Assembly (NCBI GenBank): GCA_026786335.1
Contig: JAJAYG010000283.1
Span: 1-7,117 of the forward strand
Reading direction: 5' to 3'
DNA from: Chitinophagales bacterium
Lineage (GTDB): Bacteria; Bacteroidota; Bacteroidia; Chitinophagales; UBA10324
Length of the DNA: 7,117 bases
Part shown: piece by piece, positions 1 through 6,783 of the stretch
Numbering within the stretch: the first letter of the stretch is position 1
How the letters are laid out: each line of letters starts with the position of its first letter
Position numbers and translations under genes: made by a program
Notes under the pieces: model-generated
What the model saw: only the letters and a program-made list of their open reading frames with translations
Database searches by the model: none
Told to the model about the DNA's origin: nothing

Positions 1-2
1 GT

Positions 3-68
3 CCTACTCCTAATGGCTTTGGACCAATACTAAAAACTCCTAAATTATTAGTAGTTGGAAGCGTACAA
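3..68 (+). pseudogene. Upstream frame segment of the S74/T9SS surface protein gene (5' end outside window)
   Basis: Reading from base 3, this frame is open from the window edge until a TAA at 78-80. It gives protein-like sequence that includes LKTPKLLVVGSVQ, the style of beta-rich stalk seen in tail-fiber-like proteins of this phylum. The downstream 649-codon body is in a different frame whose own upstream is blocked by stops at 31, 49 and 52. The two frames meet at the A5 run at 67-71. Removing one A there gives ...LLVVGSVQNVTNPDANY..., a smooth continuation. I infer that this is the preceding part of the same gene, separated by a one-base insertion that is either real or a homopolymer sequencing error. 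The true start codon and signal peptide would lie to the left of the window. Confidence 0.6.
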
Positions 69-2004
69 AAATGTAACTAATCCAGATGCAAATTATACTG
101 TTGCCGAATTTCGAAGCAGGTTTGATGAAAGATCGAGTGTAGGTATAAAGGTTAGAGGTTCTCGCAATTCAATAACTGATTTTTGTGCTGCACACATTGA
201 TCTTTCAAATTTTGATGATGATGAAGGAGTTGGTGGAACTGAATTTGAAATGGCACGGCTGTGTTCCGATATGCAAACGCCAACGGGCCAAACAGGTTTC
301 TTTCACATCTTTACCAGAAATGGTGCTACTGATTTCTCTTCAAAATTTCTCATTGATAATATTGGTTTAACGGGTGTTGGTACTGCTTTCTTAATGAACG
401 GTGCGAATTTCAATGGACCTAAAAGAAGATTGCACGTTGACGATGCCACCGATGCCCCGCAATTTAGAATTTCACAAACTTATAATCTTGATCCGGCGCT
501 TGGTGTATATACTGATTTTCAATCCACCTCTTCGGGTGATCTTCTTATTAACCCACAGAGTGGTGTTACTGATAAAAATGTCGGTATCAATCTTTCATCA
601 TCAAATCTTCCTACCTCAACTCTTGATATCAATGGTGATCTGCGAATAAGAACTATAGTTCCTAATCCCGCACTCACAACTGTTTTAGTAGTTGACGCAA
701 ATGGTTTGGTGCAGAGCAGAACATTACCTAATAGCGGAGGCGTTGCTGCTTGTTCTTCAGGACTGTTCAATAATTATGTTACAAAAGTTACCGACCAAAC
801 TTTAAATCAAATTTGTATTAGCCAGATTTTTGATGATGGAACTTATGTAGGCATTGGAACCATAAGTGGCTTCACTGCTAAATTGAATGTAAAAACTTCT
901 GCTATCAACTTAGGGATTTACAGCGAAGGATTAGTTTACGGAGCATACGGCAAATCAACAGGAAGTATCGGAAGCAGCAACAGTATTAACGGCCTTTATG
1001 GTGAAGCATCGGGTGCAAGTAACTCTGCAGGTGATAATGTAGGGGTGTATGGTATTGTTACATCATCAGTACCTTCTGCAAAAAATTACGGAATGCTCGG
1101 TAAGTCAGAAGTTACATCATCTGAGAATACAGGAATGTATGGCATCGCAAAAAATGCTACAAGCAAGAACATTGGATTAAAAGCATATGCTCAAACTGCT
1201 ACATCAACAGCATTAAATTTTGGTATTTACTCCGAAGCAAATGGTGGTGGTTTGGCAATGGCAGAAAATCGCGGTGTAAAAGGTTACGCTTATGGTTCAA
1301 CTAATATCAATGCCGGACTTTATGGTTTAGGTGAAGGCGGTTCGGCTGCAATTGGAGTGCATGGTCTTGCTTTATCTTCAACTACAAATAATTATGGAAT
1401 AGTTGGTGAAACCTATTCATCAAATGTCAACAACTTTGGGATTTATGGCACAGCTAAAAATGCGACAAACAGCTATGGCGTTTATGGTATTATCCCAAGC
1501 GGGCCCGGTAACAGGTATGGTGTATTTGGTAAAGTGAATGGCACTACAAATGCGGGTTCAACAGCATACGCAGTTTATGGTGATGCAGGTGGTTCGTTAA
1601 ATGATTATGCAGGTTATTTTAATGGCAGTATTGCAAATACCAATGGCTTTTATCAGGCTTCCGACTCTTTATTGAAAACAGATTTTGAACAAATTACTGA
1701 TGCTATGGAGGTGCTAAGCAAAATTATTCCTTACACCTACAGTTTCAAGACCGATCAATTTCCTTCAATGAACTTATCATCTGATAAACAGATTCCCGGA
1801 TTCGTTGCTGAAAATATTCAACAATATATTCCTACAGCAGTAAAACAAATTATTCACCCCGCGCAATATGATTCTACCGGCGCGCTCACCGCCGAAGCAG
1901 TGAAATATGAAGGGGTAGATTACAGCAGAGTAATCCCATATTTGGTAGCGGGCTACAATGATTTAAAAAAACAATTGGATGACTGTTGCTCTACTAAAAT
2001 GTAA
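55..2004 (+). CDS. Tail fiber (peptidase S74 chaperone) domain surface protein, main body; probably part of a disrupted gene
   Basis: This is an adhesin-like surface protein, 649 codons as it stands. Residues 1-280 are a beta-rich stalk containing PTSTLDINGDLRIR (186-199) and a LVVDANGLVQ-type link, common in Bacteroidota tail-fiber-like proteins. Residues 285-526 hold about 17 degenerate repeats of the GxYG/YGxxG kind. Residues about 532-640 match the S74 intramolecular chaperone domain: SDSLLKTDFEQI with Ser536 and Lys541 spaced as in the autocleavage dyad of phage endosialidases, then GFVAENIQ and YSRVIPYLVAGYNDLKKQL. In this family the domain drives trimerisation and then cuts itself off. 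The formal start at 55 is a TTG directly after two stop codons, with no leader signal and no signal peptide, so it is unlikely to be the true start; the gene probably begins outside the window. The stop at 2002-2004 is followed in the same frame by a T9SS sorting domain, so the end is probably premature too. Function of the passenger is unknown; surface attachment is an inference. Confidence 0.8.
   Translation: MEAYKNVTNPDANYTVAEFRSRFDERSSVGIKVRGSRNSITDFCAAHIDLSNFDDDEGVGGTEFEMARLCSDMQTPTGQTGFFHIFTRNGATDFSSKFLIDNIGLTGVGTAFLMNGANFNGPKRRLHVDDATDAPQFRISQTYNLDPALGVYTDFQSTSSGDLLINPQSGVTDKNVGINLSSSNLPTSTLDINGDLRIRTIVPNPALTTVLVVDANGLVQSRTLPNSGGVAACSSGLFNNYVTKVTDQTLNQICISQIFDDGTYVGIGTISGFTAKLNVKTSAINLGIYSEGLVYGAYGKSTGSIGSSNSINGLYGEASGASNSAGDNVGVYGIVTSSVPSAKNYGMLGKSEVTSSENTGMYGIAKNATSKNIGLKAYAQTATSTALNFGIYSEANGGGLAMAENRGVKGYAYGSTNINAGLYGLGEGGSAAIGVHGLALSSTTNNYGIVGETYSSNVNNFGIYGTAKNATNSYGVYGIIPSGPGNRYGVFGKVNGTTNAGSTAYAVYGDAGGSLNDYAGYFNGSIANTNGFYQASDSLLKTDFEQITDAMEVLSKIIPYTYSFKTDQFPSMNLSSDKQIPGFVAENIQQYIPTAVKQIIHPAQYDSTGALTAEAVKYEGVDYSRVIPYLVAGYNDLKKQLDDCCSTKM
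907..1632 (+). repeat. Degenerate Y-G protein repeats in the surface protein
   Basis: Translated residues 285-526 contain about 17 units of roughly 12-17 residues centred on GIYSE, GLYGEA, GVYGIV, GMYGIA, GLYGLG, FGIYGTA, YGVYGII, YGVFGKV or YAVYGDA. The cores are joined by Ser/Thr/Asn-rich linkers. At DNA level the units are diverged, so this is a protein-level repeat and not a tandem DNA repeat prone to slippage. Such YG-rich repeats are expected to form an elongated beta-structured, probably trimeric, shaft ahead of the S74 domain. Confidence 0.7.
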
Positions 2005-2325
2005 ACTGCAAATGATGATAGTGCTTCACCTGCTAATCAAATTGTAGAATTAAAATCAGAATCAACAAACTATTTGGGGCAGAGTGTTCCTAATCCGCAC
2101 GGCTCACAGTGCACCATCCCTTACAGCATTGATGCAAATGTTATTAATGCCGAAATAGATTTTGTAGATGAATTAGGTAGAGTGGTGCAAAGCGTAGAAA
2201 TTGTTACAAGAGGAAAAGGTCAACTTACTGTGCTTAGTTCAAACTTGGAAGATGGCGTTTACAATTATTCTTTGGTGCTCGATGGAAAAATGCTTGTTAC
2301 CAAGAGGATGATTAAGCAGCATTGA
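2005..2325 (+). pseudogene. T9SS type A C-terminal sorting domain, cut off from the S74 surface protein by an in-frame TAA
   Basis: The frame of the S74 protein continues open after its TAA for 106 codons to a TGA at 2323-2325. The first 25 or so codons are a Ser/Asn-rich linker. The rest is a T9SS type A sorting domain: LGQSVPNP, an IDFVDELGRVVQSV strand pair, NLEDGVYNYSLVLDGK and a final TKRMIKQH. Other Bacteroidota proteins carry S74 domain, linker and this tail in the same order in one chain. There is no ATG before the last 15 or so codons; the first possible start is a TTG at 2074 inside the domain. The piece therefore cannot be a sensible gene of its own. The TAA could derive by one substitution from CAA, AAA or GAA. 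Without this tail the passenger would not be exported by T9SS. The domain call is strong; whether the stop is real cannot be decided here. Confidence 0.8.
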
Positions 2326-2347
2326 TATTTTTAAAAATCAGCTCACT

Positions 2348-2379
2348 AAAAAAAGCGGTCATGTTTGATCGCTTTTTTT
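2348..2379 (+). terminator. Symmetric rho-independent terminator
   Basis: A 14-bp stem (2348-2361 with 2366-2379) closes a TGTT loop. Seven A's pair with seven T's, followed by GCG/CGC, one G-T wobble and TCA/TGA. It starts 23 bases after the stop of the T9SS tail and is well placed to end the surface protein transcript. Because both arms carry A/T tracts it can also act in reverse, and no better terminator is seen for the converging PBP gene. Confidence 0.85.
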
Positions 2380-2404
2380 ATTAGGAAAATGGAACGGCTT
2401 GGCT

Positions 2405-2445
2405 GCGCAAGGGATAGAAGCGTAAAGCCCATAGAGAAGGGAGAG
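2405..2445 (+). repeat. Intergenic direct repeat, copy 1 (41 nt)
   Basis: It begins GCGCAAGGGATAGAAGCG and contains TAAAGCCCATAG and GAAGGGAGAG. It is identical to the copy at 2562-2602 except at base 2435 (A here, C there). Weak similarity continues to the left (GGAACGG against GAAACGG). It is non-coding, and the motif style (GGGATAG-AGCG-AAAGCCC) resembles intergenic repeats I recall from many Bacteroidota genomes; that recall is not checked here. Confidence 0.8.
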
Positions 2446-2457
2446 CACCCCCTCCAA

Positions 2458-2480
2458 CTCCCCCTTGAAAAAAGGGGGAG
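2458..2480. repeat. GC-rich hairpin between the direct repeats
   Basis: A perfect 9-bp inverted repeat, CTCCCCCTT (2458-2466) with AAGGGGGAG (2472-2480), closes a five-base loop (GAAAA). It directly follows copy 1 of the 41-nt repeat and is preceded by a second C-rich stretch. It has no T-tract after it, so it is not a classical terminator. It probably belongs to the same repeat element. Confidence 0.7.
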
Positions 2481-2561
2481 AGTTGCTGACGCATATGGTA
2501 ATTATTTTTTAAAAATACGATACACAGAAAGTTGTTATGAAATTGAAACGGTGGGGTTAGC

Positions 2562-2602
2562 GCGCAAGGGATAGAAGCGTAAAGCCCATAGCGAAGGGAG
2601 AG
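2562..2602 (+). repeat. Intergenic direct repeat, copy 2 (41 nt)
   Basis: This is the second copy of the 41-nt unit at 2405-2445, with a start-to-start distance of 157 bases and a single mismatch (2592). The 116 bases between the copies contain the GC-rich hairpin and an AT-rich stretch with no credible gene. Confidence 0.8.
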
Positions 2603-2624
2603 GAATTTTTTTGTGCGAGAGGGC

Positions 2625-2646
2625 GAGGACTTGGAGCGGATAGCCC
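2625..2646 (+). repeat. Diverged third relative of the intergenic repeat
   Basis: GAGGACTTGGAGCGGATAGCCC aligned without gaps to the core of copies 1 and 2 matches at 15 of 22 positions, keeping the AGCG and AGCCC blocks at the same spacing. It lies 22 bases after copy 2. The relationship is plausible but weak by sequence alone. Confidence 0.45.
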
Positions 2647-2647
2647 G

Positions 2648-2676
2648 GTGCCGCAGTTTTTATTTTACGGCGGCAT
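2648..2676. repeat. Inverted repeat just after the PBP gene end
   Basis: GTGCCGC (2648-2654) pairs with GCGGCAT (2670-2676), giving seven pairs including one G-T wobble, around a 15-base AT-rich loop. It lies 16 bases beyond the stop of the minus-strand PBP gene. It could stabilise or slow the 3' end of that transcript, but no T-tract follows on the minus strand, so it is not a standard intrinsic terminator. It abuts the third repeat relative and may be part of it. Confidence 0.5.
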
Positions 2677-2692
2677 GCGCCCTAATAATCTA

Positions 2693-4897
2693 TTATTCCT
2701 TCCCAAAAATATAATCCTTAGTACCTCTGCTCTCTCTGTAGTTACCGCAATTAGTTTCAATACCCAAATCGCCTTCGGGCACCGGGAAGGTGGCAGTTGG
2801 AGAAATATTCAAAGACTTGTCTGCATAGCAAGCTTTTAAAAACAAAGCATACACTGGCAGCGCCATGCTTGCACCCTGCCCGTAAAACATGGAGCGGAAA
2901 CGAATGATGCGATCATCGCCCCCCACCCAGCAGCCCGCAGCAATCTGCGGAGTAATGCCCATAAACCAGCCATCGGTATTGTTTTGTGTGGTGCCTGTTT
3001 TGCCGCCAATTTCTGCAGTAAGATTATACTTGAAACGAAGGCGCTGTGCAGTGCCGTAGTTAACTACATTCTGAAGCATCCTCGTCATCACATAACTCAC
3101 TTGTTCGCTTATAACTTCACTGCGTTTGCCGGTAAATTCCTGAATCAATGAACCCTTGTTATCCGTTATGCGAAGCAAGTATTGCGGCTGCGAATACACA
3201 CCCTTGTTGGCGAATACGCTGTAAGCCCCCGTCATTTCATACACCGAAATATCGGGCACGCCCAAACAAATAGAAGGGTAAGGATCCATTGGGCTGCTGA
3301 TGCCCATGCGGCGCGCAAGATCAATCATTGGTTGCGGCCCAATCTGCTTCATCAAGTAAGCACTAAGGCAGTTAACCGAACCTGCAAGACCTTGGTAAAG
3401 CGTGAGGCTGCCGCCATATTTATTATCAGAGTTTTCGGGCGACCAGTTTTGAAAATCTTCAAACACCACTCTTTCATTCGGCACTTCGAGGCACGGCGAA
3501 TAACCATTGTCGATGGCAACGGTGTAAAGAATTGGTTTAATCGTAGAACCCACCTGCCGCTTCGAATTAATATTTACGTGATCAAACTGAAAGTAATGAT
3601 GGTTGATGCCACCCACCCATGCCAGCACATAACCGGTTGTGGGATCCATTGCCATAAAACCACAATGCAAAAAGTATTTGTAATACTTAATGGAATCATA
3701 AGGAGTCATTACGGTATCAATTTCACCGCGGTAACTAAAAACCGTCATCGGTATTTTTGTTTTGAATGAAAGCAAAATGGAATCATCACTTGCACCACGG
3801 TTCTTCATTGTATGCCACCTTGCACTCTGCTTCATTGCATCCTGTATGTACTTTTCATTTTTGCCCCAGGGCGTAGATTTTTTGTAGCTCTTATTAAATT
3901 CATCCTGCAATTGCATCATGTGTTGTTGCACTGCTGCCTCGGCATAGGTTTGCATCTTGGAGTTGATGGAAGTGTAAACACGCAATCCATCTTTATAAAT
4001 GTTGTAAGGTGTGCCATCGGGCTTGGGATGTTCTTTACACCACTTCATTAACTCAAGCCGAAGGTTTTCGCGGAAGTAAGTTGCAATACCATCATTGTGA
4101 TCGGGGCTTACATAACTTAGTTTAATGGGTATTTTTTTTATGGAATCGAATTGTGACTGTGTTAAATATTCTTCCTTAAGCATTTGCCCGAGCACAGTGT
4201 TTCTTCTGTTAAGTGAATTGTTTGGATTTCTTTTTGGATTGTAAAGCGTGCTTCCTTTCAACATACCAACGAGCACTGCAGCTTCTTCCACTTTTAATGA
4301 ATCAACAGTTTTATTAAAGTAAGTGCGCGATGCAGATTTTATCCCGAAAGAATTTTGACTGAACTCTACTGTTTGCAGATAGAGATTCAGAATTTCATCT
4401 TTGGTATAGCGGCGCTCGAGTTTGATTGCAATCACCCACTCTTTAAACTTTGAACCTAGGGTTTCAAACATACCAGGATTTTCAGGGCGCTTGTAAAGAT
4501 TTTTTGCAAGCTGTTGCGTAATCGTGCTGCCGCCTTCCTGATGTCCGAGTGCTGTTTTTACGATAGCTCTGAATGTTCCCCAAAAATCAATGCCCGAATG
4601 ATCGTAGAAACGAATGTCTTCTGTTGCAGTGAGGCAATTGCGAATCAATGCAGGAATTTCTTCGAATGAAGAGGTGCTGCGGTTTTCATAATAATATTTT
4701 CCAATCAATACGCCGTCACTTGAATATACTTCGGTAGCCAAAGCGCTGTTTGGATTTTCGACTTCTTCGAATGATGGCATCTTTCCAAAAACACCAAGCG
4801 CAGCAAGCCCCAGCATAAGCAGGAATAAAACCACACTGCCAATTACACCGTACCAAAACCAGCGAAAGATTTTTGAGCCCGAAGATTTAGTTGCCAT
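2693..4897 (-). CDS. mrcA: Class A penicillin-binding protein (PBP1a-like), bifunctional transglycosylase/transpeptidase
   Basis: This enzyme polymerises lipid II into glycan strands and cross-links stem peptides in the periplasm, anchored in the inner membrane. The 734-residue protein has a short basic N-terminus and one membrane segment at about 14-37. The GT51 transglycosylase domain (about 65-240) shows ATEDIRFYDHSG with catalytic Glu93, GGSTITQQLAKNL (122-134) and KLERRYTKDEILNLYLQ. A linker region (about 300-410) follows. The transpeptidase domain (about 410-690) has all three motifs: SxxK at 451-454 (STIK, nucleophile Ser451), SxN at 507-509 (SVN) and KTG at 633-635 in GGKTGTT. Length and motifs fit an intact Bacteroidota PBP1a. 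The ATG start is preceded by an A-rich AAAAAATAA leader without Shine-Dalgarno, as is usual in this phylum, and leads straight into the basic tail and membrane helix. It is transcribed alone, divergent from the sulfatase gene. The symbol reflects family membership; mrcA-versus-pbpC-type paralogy is not resolved, but no PBP1C tail is seen. Confidence 0.93.
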   Translation of the reverse strand: MATKSSGSKIFRWFWYGVIGSVVLFLLMLGLAALGVFGKMPSFEEVENPNSALATEVYSSDGVLIGKYYYENRSTSSFEEIPALIRNCLTATEDIRFYDHSGIDFWGTFRAIVKTALGHQEGGSTITQQLAKNLYKRPENPGMFETLGSKFKEWVIAIKLERRYTKDEILNLYLQTVEFSQNSFGIKSASRTYFNKTVDSLKVEEAAVLVGMLKGSTLYNPKRNPNNSLNRRNTVLGQMLKEEYLTQSQFDSIKKIPIKLSYVSPDHNDGIATYFRENLRLELMKWCKEHPKPDGTPYNIYKDGLRVYTSINSKMQTYAEAAVQQHMMQLQDEFNKSYKKSTPWGKNEKYIQDAMKQSARWHTMKNRGASDDSILLSFKTKIPMTVFSYRGEIDTVMTPYDSIKYYKYFLHCGFMAMDPTTGYVLAWVGGINHHYFQFDHVNINSKRQVGSTIKPILYTVAIDNGYSPCLEVPNERVVFEDFQNWSPENSDNKYGGSLTLYQGLAGSVNCLSAYLMKQIGPQPMIDLARRMGISSPMDPYPSICLGVPDISVYEMTGAYSVFANKGVYSQPQYLLRITDNKGSLIQEFTGKRSEVISEQVSYVMTRMLQNVVNYGTAQRLRFKYNLTAEIGGKTGTTQNNTDGWFMGITPQIAAGCWVGGDDRIIRFRSMFYGQGASMALPVYALFLKACYADKSLNISPTATFPVPEGDLGIETNCGNYRESRGTKDYIFGKE

Positions 4898-5049
4898 TTA
4901 TTTTTTGGGTAATGAAACTCATTTGCAGTTGCAAAAGAAAGCAAGTTTTAGGGAAAAATAATACTGATGTTTAATTGCGTGAAGTTATTAACGACAAAAC
5001 ATCTTGCTTATGTTTTAAACTGAAAAATCAACTTCAATCTCAATTGATT

Positions 5050-5057
5050 TAACTTTG
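5050..5057 (+). promoter_or_regulatory. Bacteroidota-type -7 box (TAACTTTG) before the sulfatase gene
   Basis: TAACTTTG matches the TAnnTTTG -7 consensus of the primary sigma factor of this phylum. It sits 27 bases before the ATG at 5085 and would give a leader of roughly 20 bases. A TTG at the matching -33 position is not clear, so this rests on one box. It also argues against the TTG at 5055 being the start codon, since that codon lies inside the box. Confidence 0.5.
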
Positions 5058-5084
5058 CTTTTATATTCATCTACTTATATTTTA

Positions 5085-6767
5085 ATGAAGCATTTTACAA
5101 CTATTGTTCTTCTCTCTTTCTTATTTTCTTTTACCACCTTATTGCAGGCGCAAACATTAAAGCCAAATATTCTTTTAATCATTGTTGATGATGGAAGGTA
5201 TGCCGATTACACTCCCACGGGCGGGCCATCATGGTTTCAGTCACCATCCATCAATCGCATTGCAGATGAAGGGGTGAATTTTAAAAACACATTCGTAGCG
5301 CTTTCTCTTTGCGGGCCGAGCCGCGTTTCAATTCTTACGGGCTTGTATCCGCACCACAGCGGTTATGTATACAATACGCAGGTTTACGACACCAGCATAT
5401 TAACTATAGCAAGAATTTTAAAAGACAATGGTTACTACACCGGCATTGTTGGAAAGTTTATTAATTCATTTGATGAGTTTCCGAAAAATGATTTCAGTTA
5501 TTATTTCGCAAATGATGGAAATGGAAATTACAATCCCAAGACTTTTAGTTTGAATGGTGTAGATACGCTGGTAAATGAAAATCCGCAGAAGGCCATCAAT
5601 GAATTTGGTATTCACTTTTTGGAAAGCGCACCGGTTGATTCACCATTCTTTCTCATGTTCACGGCGCGCGCTCCGCATGTGCCTTACACAGCTTATCCGG
5701 GTTACGAGAATGCTTATCATAGTGATACTGTTTTATTTCCGAACAACTTTAATGGTTATGAAAAAAATTATCCTAACTATCTCTACTATGATAATCTGTA
5801 CCTAAAAGATTCTATAGGTTGCGTGGGTGATATTCAAACTTATTACGAAACATTGATTGGTGTTGAAGAAGGTGTGGATTCCATTTTTTCTTTTCTCGAA
5901 AACAAAAATGTGATGGACAGCACCCTCATTATTTTTATGAGTGACAACGGTATTTTTATTGGTGAACATAATTTGCAGAAGAAACGCCTGGCTTATGAAG
6001 AGTCGATTCATATTCCACTTTTTATACGCTACCCAAAATGGTTTCAACCCAATACAATTGTGGAAGATGAGTTTGCAATGAACATTGATATTTTTCCTAC
6101 GCTGCTTGAAGCTGCAGGAATTACTGACACATTTAATGATGATGGAATTTCATTGCATGATCTTGCTTTGAAGAATGTGGAGCGAAAAGAATTTATGTAT
6201 GAATATTTCAGCGATACTCTTTTCCCGGCTGTGCCCGATATTCGTGCAGTAAGAACTTTTAATTACAAATACATCTGGTCTTCGTGCGACCAAACCACTG
6301 AGGAGTTTTACGATTTGCAGAATGATATTAAAGAAGACTCCAACCTTATTTTTAAAATTGAATATCAAACAGTGATTCAAACTTATCGCGATAAACTTGA
6401 CAGTCTTCGCACAGCTTTAGGTGATGATAAATCCAAGGACACTGTAATTACATGCAGTTTGTTAAATGCTGATACGCTCTACCTCAATTCATTTCCCATA
6501 AAAGAAAATGATCCTTCGTTTTTCATTTCCCCAAATCCAACACAAGATTTTGTTACTTTTCATTTTTCCAATAGTAAAATTCCTTTCCAAACAATTGTGA
6601 TCACTGATTTGGCGGGAAGAATTTTGTTGAAACAAAAAATATTTTTAGCAGGTAAGGAAGAAAATTCAACAGCAATAATCAACATAAATGAATTACCTGC
6701 CGGAGTTTATTTAGTAAAGGCAGAAGAAATAAACGTGCAGTCAATAATGCTAATGATCATGCATTAA
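5085..6767 (+). CDS. Secreted type I sulfatase (GlcNAc-6-sulfatase-like) with T9SS sorting domain
   Basis: This enzyme is predicted to hydrolyse a sulfate ester, probably on a polysaccharide or glycan outside the cell. From ATG 5085 it has 560 residues. Residues 1-21 or so form a signal peptide (MKHF..., hydrophobic core, cut near LQA-QT). The alkaline-phosphatase-fold sulfatase domain spans about 25-450: IIVDD (Asp35, Asp36, metal), CGPSRVSILTG (76-86) with Cys76 as the formylglycine precursor and Arg80, VGKF (Lys124), APHVP (His198), SDNG (Asp287, Asn288) and Lys300 before YEESI. GKFIN in place of the common GKWH, and CGPSR followed by LTGLYPHHSG, recall the N-acetylglucosamine-6-sulfatase group, but the substrate is not established. 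Residues about 479-560 are a T9SS type A tail (ISPNPTQDF, TDLAGRILLK, ELPAGVYLVKA). All core catalytic residues are present. Activation needs a formylglycine-generating or anSME enzyme, not encoded here. An in-frame TTG start at 5055 is rejected because it lies in the promoter box and would put ten extra residues before a good signal peptide. Confidence 0.92.
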   Translation: MKHFTTIVLLSFLFSFTTLLQAQTLKPNILLIIVDDGRYADYTPTGGPSWFQSPSINRIADEGVNFKNTFVALSLCGPSRVSILTGLYPHHSGYVYNTQVYDTSILTIARILKDNGYYTGIVGKFINSFDEFPKNDFSYYFANDGNGNYNPKTFSLNGVDTLVNENPQKAINEFGIHFLESAPVDSPFFLMFTARAPHVPYTAYPGYENAYHSDTVLFPNNFNGYEKNYPNYLYYDNLYLKDSIGCVGDIQTYYETLIGVEEGVDSIFSFLENKNVMDSTLIIFMSDNGIFIGEHNLQKKRLAYEESIHIPLFIRYPKWFQPNTIVEDEFAMNIDIFPTLLEAAGITDTFNDDGISLHDLALKNVERKEFMYEYFSDTLFPAVPDIRAVRTFNYKYIWSSCDQTTEEFYDLQNDIKEDSNLIFKIEYQTVIQTYRDKLDSLRTALGDDKSKDTVITCSLLNADTLYLNSFPIKENDPSFFISPNPTQDFVTFHFSNSKIPFQTIVITDLAGRILLKQKIFLAGKEENSTAIININELPAGVYLVKAEEINVQSIMLMIMH

Positions 6768-6783
6768 ATTTTTTAAAAGAAAA

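Noticed and set aside
2002..2004. Alternative genetic code with TAA read as an amino acid
   Set aside because: The PBP gene, the sulfatase gene and the partial right-edge gene all end at natural positions with TAA, so TAA is a normal stop here.
55..2004. Prophage tail fiber gene
   Set aside because: Despite the S74 domain there are no other phage genes, and the same frame continues into a T9SS sorting domain, pointing to a bacterial surface protein.
2074..2325. An independent small gene starting at TTG 2074
   Set aside because: The start lies at the first strand of a T9SS sorting domain, with the matching linker in the same frame upstream; a sorting domain alone without signal peptide or passenger makes no sense as a gene.
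2365..2574. A 69-codon open frame over the intergenic repeats
   Set aside because: It begins inside the terminator hairpin and runs across the direct repeat and C-rich hairpin; its protein is low in sense and reflects repeat sequence.
2405..2646. CRISPR array
   Set aside because: There are only two good repeat copies, 41 nt long with a 116-nt gap and no regular spacers; no cas gene is nearby.
3182..3769. A 195-codon open frame on the plus strand inside the PBP gene
   Set aside because: It is wholly antisense to conserved GT51/transpeptidase coding sequence, has biased His/Arg-rich composition and no recognisable domain; it is a shadow of the real gene.
6768..6783. Terminator between the sulfatase and the right-edge gene
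   Set aside because: The 16-bp gap is AT-rich with at most a weak A/T hairpin and no GC stem, so it cannot be supported as an intrinsic terminator.
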